Origin: Bacilli bacterium
GTDB taxonomy: Bacteria; Bacillota_I; Bacilli_A; RF39; UBA660
DNA length: 18,268 bases
NCBI GenBank assembly: GCA_028699175.1
Contig: JAQVVC010000012.1
Span: 1 to 18,268, forward strand
Reading direction: 5' to 3'
A program made the position numbers and the translations under genes. Under the pieces are notes generated by a model. That model had not been told where the DNA came from. It ran no database searches and saw only the letters and a program-made list of their open reading frames with translations. Positions 15,288 to 18,268 of this stretch are shown here, one piece after another (within the stretch, counting starts at the first letter, position 1; each line of letters begins with the position of its first letter).

Positions 15288-15491
15288 ATGACAATATTAC
15301 AAAAAATTTGCTTAAGTGTTACTATTATGGGTGGTATAACATGGGGCTTAATTGGACTTCTTGATTTCAATTTAGTTGAAGCTGTTTTTAGTGCTGAGTC
15401 AGTCATTCCAAGAGTTGTATATTCTCTAGTAGGACTAACAAGTCTTATTAATATAGGAATATTATTAATGGATTTAGACCGAGTAGATTAA
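15288..15491 (+). CDS. DUF378 small membrane protein (YuzA-like)
   Basis: A 67-residue peptide with two hydrophobic helices (about 4-26 and 44-62) and the DUF378 pattern: GGITWGLIGLLDFNLV, then a short loop, then RVVYSLVGLTSL. The function is unknown in the family. The ATG has SD GAGG with 6 bases of spacing. It is divergent from the lipoprotein gene and ends at a terminator that also borders the convergent gene, so it is a single-gene unit. Confidence 0.85.
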   Translation: MTILQKICLSVTIMGGITWGLIGLLDFNLVEAVFSAESVIPRVVYSLVGLTSLINIGILLMDLDRVD

Positions 15492-15520
15492 AAGAAGCAT
15501 ACCTTGCTTCTTATTTTTTT
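15492..15520 (+). terminator. Terminator of the DUF378 gene, possibly also of the convergent gene
   Basis: AAGAAGCA (15492-15499), loop TACCT, TGCTTCTT (15505-15512), then ATTTTTTTT. The right arm overlaps the TAA of the minus-strand gene (15511-15513). A shorter T run on the other side allows weaker use in the minus direction. The stem core AAGAAGC/GCTTCTT is the same as in the terminator at 5799-5829. Confidence 0.85.
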
Positions 15521-16107
15521 TCGGCAATATAATAAATATTACCTTTTTTTATTACGATTATTTCACTAGTACTATCATATTCTAAATCTTCTAGATAATT
15601 AATAATAACATTAATTTTATAACCATTAAATTTTTCTTTGTTTATTTTAAATTCAATTGGTTCTTGGCTTTCGATTGTTACTTTAGTAACTTCAGGCAAT
15701 TTTTGCGTTCTTTTGTCTTTTTCATTACTTTCAACATATTTATATAAAGTATTAATAACATTTAATTTATAGTTATCTATTGCATCAGGATATATATACC
15801 CCGTTTCAATATCATATTTATTAAATTTATTAGTAATTGTATATAAATCAATTATAAATAATTTTGCAATGCTAGAAGCATAAGATTCTTCATTGATCTT
15901 TTTACTTTCTAAATTATCTTTTAATATTTTAAATTCATTTTTCATTACTGAAGTAGCATTAGATTTTAATTTATAAGGATAGTTTTTAATAGAAGAAATA
16001 TTTCTTATAGTTGGTTTATTGGTTTTATTAAGATAGAAATAAGTAACTCCTCCTGCTGAATATAATAATACTAATAATAATAAAACGATCATAAATTTTT
16101 TTTTCAT
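15511..16107 (-). CDS. Membrane-anchored protein of unknown function coupled to the LTA-synthase-like gene
   Basis: A 198-residue protein with a basic start (MKKK), one hydrophobic segment (about 5-27), no lipobox cysteine, and a polar extracytoplasmic part. Residues 47-120 look helical. The C-terminal third (about 140-196) reads as beta strands and ends in SEIIVIKKGNIYYIAEKK, a shape seen in small secreted NTF2-like domains. I recognise no family. The ATG overlaps the stop of the LTA-synthase-like gene (ATGA, 16104-16107), and the SD AAAAGGAG lies 8 bases upstream inside that gene, so the two are translationally coupled. A role in teichoic acid or envelope assembly is inferred from this coupling alone. 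Confidence 0.8.
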   Translation of the reverse strand: MKKKFMIVLLLLVLLYSAGGVTYFYLNKTNKPTIRNISSIKNYPYKLKSNATSVMKNEFKILKDNLESKKINEESYASSIAKLFIIDLYTITNKFNKYDIETGYIYPDAIDNYKLNVINTLYKYVESNEKDKRTQKLPEVTKVTIESQEPIEFKINKEKFNGYKINVIINYLEDLEYDSTSEIIVIKKGNIYYIAEKK

Positions 16108-18095
16108 TTTATATTCTCCTTTTTATTAGGATTTAACAAATCATGAACTATGATACCATCAGATACTTCAATAATGGTATCAGTATATTCTTTACATTTA
16201 CTAATATAATCATCACTTAAGGTTTCATCTAGACTTATTGCTTTATATTCTGATTTCGAATTATTATAATAAACTTTATTAGTTAAGAAATTTCCATTTG
16301 GAAAAGCTATTATATTATCATTTTTAATTTCAAATATATCATGACCAATAGCATATTTATTATAAATACCTAGCATATTACCAACAGTAGGAAAAACATC
16401 TATAACACCCATATAATAATCCACTTCTTTATCAATTGGGTTATTTTTAGACCATATTATAAAAGGCGTTTTTCTATTTAATTCATTAGCATAATAATCA
16501 TAGTTATAATACTCTTCATCTAAAGAGATGTAAAGCTGCCCTGTTTCTGGATTATAATTATAATAATTATTATATTCTTTTAATGAAAATTTTGGGTCAT
16601 GGTCACCATAAAAGATAAAAATCGTATTATTAAAATAAGGACTATTTTTAATATAACTAATAAATCCCCCTAATGCTTCGTCTGCATAATGACTATTACG
16701 TAAATAATCTCCTAACTTAGTGCCTTCTAAATAATTATTTTCAAGCATAGGATCTTCTTGTAGTTCTTCATCAACACTATGATGCGATAAATCAATTTGC
16801 TTAAATAATTCATTATTAGCAAATGGTGTGTGGTTACTTAGAGTAATCAATGTGCCCATATATTTTTCATTTTTAGTTTCAATTTCTTCTAAAATAGTTA
16901 GTGCCTGTCTAAAAAATGAGTTATCAGATAAACCTAAACCAATTTCTTCATCTATATCAAAAGAAGTTTGCGAATAAAAGTCTATATAACCTAAACTAGG
17001 ATGCATTTTATCTCTGTTCCACATACTAGCTTTATTAGCATGCATACTAAAGGTATAATAACCTTTTTCTTTTAATAAACTAGGAATAGTAATATATTCT
17101 CTATTAGCATAATTTACAAAAGCTATGCCACTTAATGCTGGCATTAAAGATGTATTTAATGTAAATTCAGTATCACTACTAGTTCCAACTCCTGCTTGGG
17201 GATAAAAATTACTAAAATATAGTCCCTCTTCGGTTAATTTATTAATATTTGGAGTAATCTCAGTATCATTTATTTTTAAATCTATTAAAAAAGAACTTAT
17301 ACTTTCCATATGGATAAAGATAACATTTTTATCTTTATATATATCAGTATATTTATTATCACTTTGGATAGCCTGATTTAAAGTCATATAATCATTAAAT
17401 TGCTTTAAAGCAACATCATATCCAAACATCGATACAATCGTTGGTTTTAAAGTATTAAATAAATCATTTAATTGATAAGTTATTATTCCAAATTTATCAA
17501 CTATATACTCACGATTCCATTGTTTAGATAAACGACTAAAAGCAGTCCCCGACATTGTATAAGAAATCATAATCATCAATATTATCCCAGCAGTAATTAA
17601 ATACCTAAATGTCTTTTTACCTTTTTCAAATTTAGCAACAAAATTAAAATAATCTTTACTTGCTAAATTTTTGTGAATTAAAATAAAAATAACTGGAAAT
17701 ATAAGATAGATAAACTGAGTTAACTGAAATTTATCATATACAGCATCTCCTACTTCCCCTACTTGTTTTAAAGTTGCTAATAAACTAAAAGAAGCAAAAG
17801 AATTATAGAAGGAATAATAAATGGTATTTACTACCCCAATAATAGTAAATATAATCATTAAAGTAAAGTAATAAGTAAATTGCTTTTGAGGTTTATAAAA
17901 GAATCCAAAAGCACCTAAGACGATTATTAAAGCTAAATCCAAAAAGAAAGATTGCCATGCAAAAAATTGTCCTATTGTATAATATTTTATTAAAGAACAC
18001 ATTAATAATGATAATAAAACATAAGAACAAAATTGCTTATTATATTTAAAAAAATTAATAATTCTTTTTTTATAATTTGTTATTTTCTTCTTCAT
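16104..18095 (-). CDS. LTA synthase family membrane sulfatase (phosphoglycerol transferase)
   Basis: Transfers glycerol-phosphate units from phosphatidylglycerol outside the membrane, as in lipoteichoic acid synthesis. The 663 residues match LtaS (about 650). Five hydrophobic segments (about 24-40, 47-66, 74-92, 126-141, 164-181) are followed by a linker and the sulfatase domain (about 256-585). IHMESIS (261-267) gives metal ligand Glu264. HANKASMWNRD (352-362) and NHTPF (421-425) match the glycerol-phosphate pocket, and YGDHD (496-500) gives Asp498 and His499. The nucleophile region is GVGTSSDTEF (302-311). LtaS has GKTSDSEF there, so by alignment on SDxEF the nucleophile is Ser306 rather than Thr. 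Start chosen at the first ATG with SD AAGGGA. Its exact polymer (LTA or other phosphoglycerol decoration) is uncertain. Confidence 0.93.
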   Translation of the reverse strand: MKKKITNYKKRIINFFKYNKQFCSYVLLSLLMCSLIKYYTIGQFFAWQSFFLDLALIIVLGAFGFFYKPQKQFTYYFTLMIIFTIIGVVNTIYYSFYNSFASFSLLATLKQVGEVGDAVYDKFQLTQFIYLIFPVIFILIHKNLASKDYFNFVAKFEKGKKTFRYLITAGIILMIMISYTMSGTAFSRLSKQWNREYIVDKFGIITYQLNDLFNTLKPTIVSMFGYDVALKQFNDYMTLNQAIQSDNKYTDIYKDKNVIFIHMESISSFLIDLKINDTEITPNINKLTEEGLYFSNFYPQAGVGTSSDTEFTLNTSLMPALSGIAFVNYANREYITIPSLLKEKGYYTFSMHANKASMWNRDKMHPSLGYIDFYSQTSFDIDEEIGLGLSDNSFFRQALTILEEIETKNEKYMGTLITLSNHTPFANNELFKQIDLSHHSVDEELQEDPMLENNYLEGTKLGDYLRNSHYADEALGGFISYIKNSPYFNNTIFIFYGDHDPKFSLKEYNNYYNYNPETGQLYISLDEEYYNYDYYANELNRKTPFIIWSKNNPIDKEVDYYMGVIDVFPTVGNMLGIYNKYAIGHDIFEIKNDNIIAFPNGNFLTNKVYYNNSKSEYKAISLDETLSDDYISKCKEYTDTIIEVSDGIIVHDLLNPNKKENIK

Positions 18096-18131
18096 ATGTT
18101 CCCTTTTTTCTAATCATAATTGTAACATATA

Positions 18132-18161
18132 TATATAATAAATGCATTTTTTTCTTGTTAA
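18132..18161 (-). promoter_or_regulatory. Possible promoter of the LTA-synthase-like gene
   Basis: On the minus strand TTAACA (18156-18161), an 18-base spacer and TATATA (18132-18137). The -10 falls in an AT-repeat, so the exact element is uncertain. The -35 overlaps that of the tRNA promoter on the other strand. Confidence 0.4.
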
Positions 18162-18183
18162 AATTATATATATTTGATAGACT
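18155..18183 (+). promoter_or_regulatory. Possible promoter of tRNA-Gly
   Basis: TTGTTA (18155-18160), a 17-base spacer and TAGACT (18178-18183), each 4/6 to consensus. The predicted start lies a few bases before the tRNA 5' end. Confidence 0.4.
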
Positions 18184-18193
18184 ATTATTAGTT

Positions 18194-18268
18194 GCAGGTG
18201 TAGTATAATGGTTATTACTCCTCGTTGCCAACGAGATAATGCCAGTTCGATTCTGGTCACTTGCTCCA
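18194..18268 (+). tRNA. tRNA-Gly (anticodon GCC)
   Basis: Cloverleaf of 75 bases with CCA encoded at the very end of the window. The acceptor stem GCAGGTG pairs with CACTTGC (one G-U), with discriminator T. Anticodon loop TTGCCAA gives GCC, reading GGC/GGU. T-loop TTCGATT sits on the stem GCCAG/CTGGT. The D-stem is short (GTA/TAC), and the first pair of the anticodon stem is a C-A mismatch, so the fold is slightly irregular but otherwise sound. A tRNA cluster may continue beyond the edge. Confidence 0.92.

Noticed and set aside
18127..18140. TA-repeat upstream of the LTA-synthase-like gene as a phase-variable tract
   Set aside because: The run is short and imperfect, and in DNA this AT-rich such runs are expected; no evidence of length variation is available.
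1..18268. Mollicute genetic code (TGA = Trp)
   Set aside because: Conserved Trp positions use TGG, and TGA ends the LTA-synthase-like gene in the ATGA overlap; the standard code gives full-length proteins throughout.

Overview
The window comes from a very AT-rich, low-GC Gram-positive bacterium that uses the standard genetic code: Trp is TGG, and TGA is a real stop (at the end of the LTA-synthase-like gene). Spo0A, a YdcC-like lipoprotein, a ClpC-type ATPase, an LTA-synthase-like enzyme, YugP, a DUF378 protein and a CBS-type family II pyrophosphatase together point to Bacilli. The extreme AT bias, short intergenic gaps and pared-down ClpC suggest an uncultured gut lineage near the Mollicutes/Erysipelotrichia rather than a classical Bacillus. 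That placement is inference.

Layout, left to right. (1) 1-2246, minus: a CBS/DRTGG pyrophosphatase followed by a membrane-anchored protein that runs off the left edge. (2) 2349-5804, plus: a VanY-type D,D-carboxypeptidase, an orphan 105-residue protein and uvrB. (3) 5824-8439, minus: a P2-type (Ca2+-like) ATPase, convergent with uvrB; a 12-bp hairpin between the two contains both stop codons. (4) 8520-12318, minus: a ClpC-like ATPase, cysS and yugP, tightly packed. (5) 12373-14091, minus: spo0A and, upstream of it, a separately promoted Hpt-receiver fusion. (6) 14199-15491: a LolA/YdcC-like lipoprotein and a divergent DUF378 membrane peptide. (7) 15511-18095, minus: an LTA-synthase-like enzyme with a translationally coupled membrane-anchored partner. 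(8) 18194-18268, plus: tRNA-Gly(GCC) with encoded CCA, ending exactly at the window edge.

The most interesting part is 10.6-14.1 kb. An Hpt-receiver protein, which combines the two intermediate chemistries of a sporulation phosphorelay, sits beside Spo0A. The spo0A upstream region carries a perfect 27-bp palindrome and an exact Spo0A-box heptamer. Just downstream of spo0A is a ClpC-like protein with an intact first AAA+ ring module. It lacks the usual middle domain, and its second AAA+ module has lost the Walker A and B residues but keeps an IGF tripeptide where ClpC carries its ClpP-docking loop; the protein stops right after that loop. The Shine-Dalgarno of this gene lies inside a 14-bp hairpin that could be a terminator, a translational switch, or both.

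Promoters are assigned by eye. Several share an extended -10 (TGnTATAAT-like) with a poor -35. No transposase, CRISPR array, rRNA or phage gene was seen.
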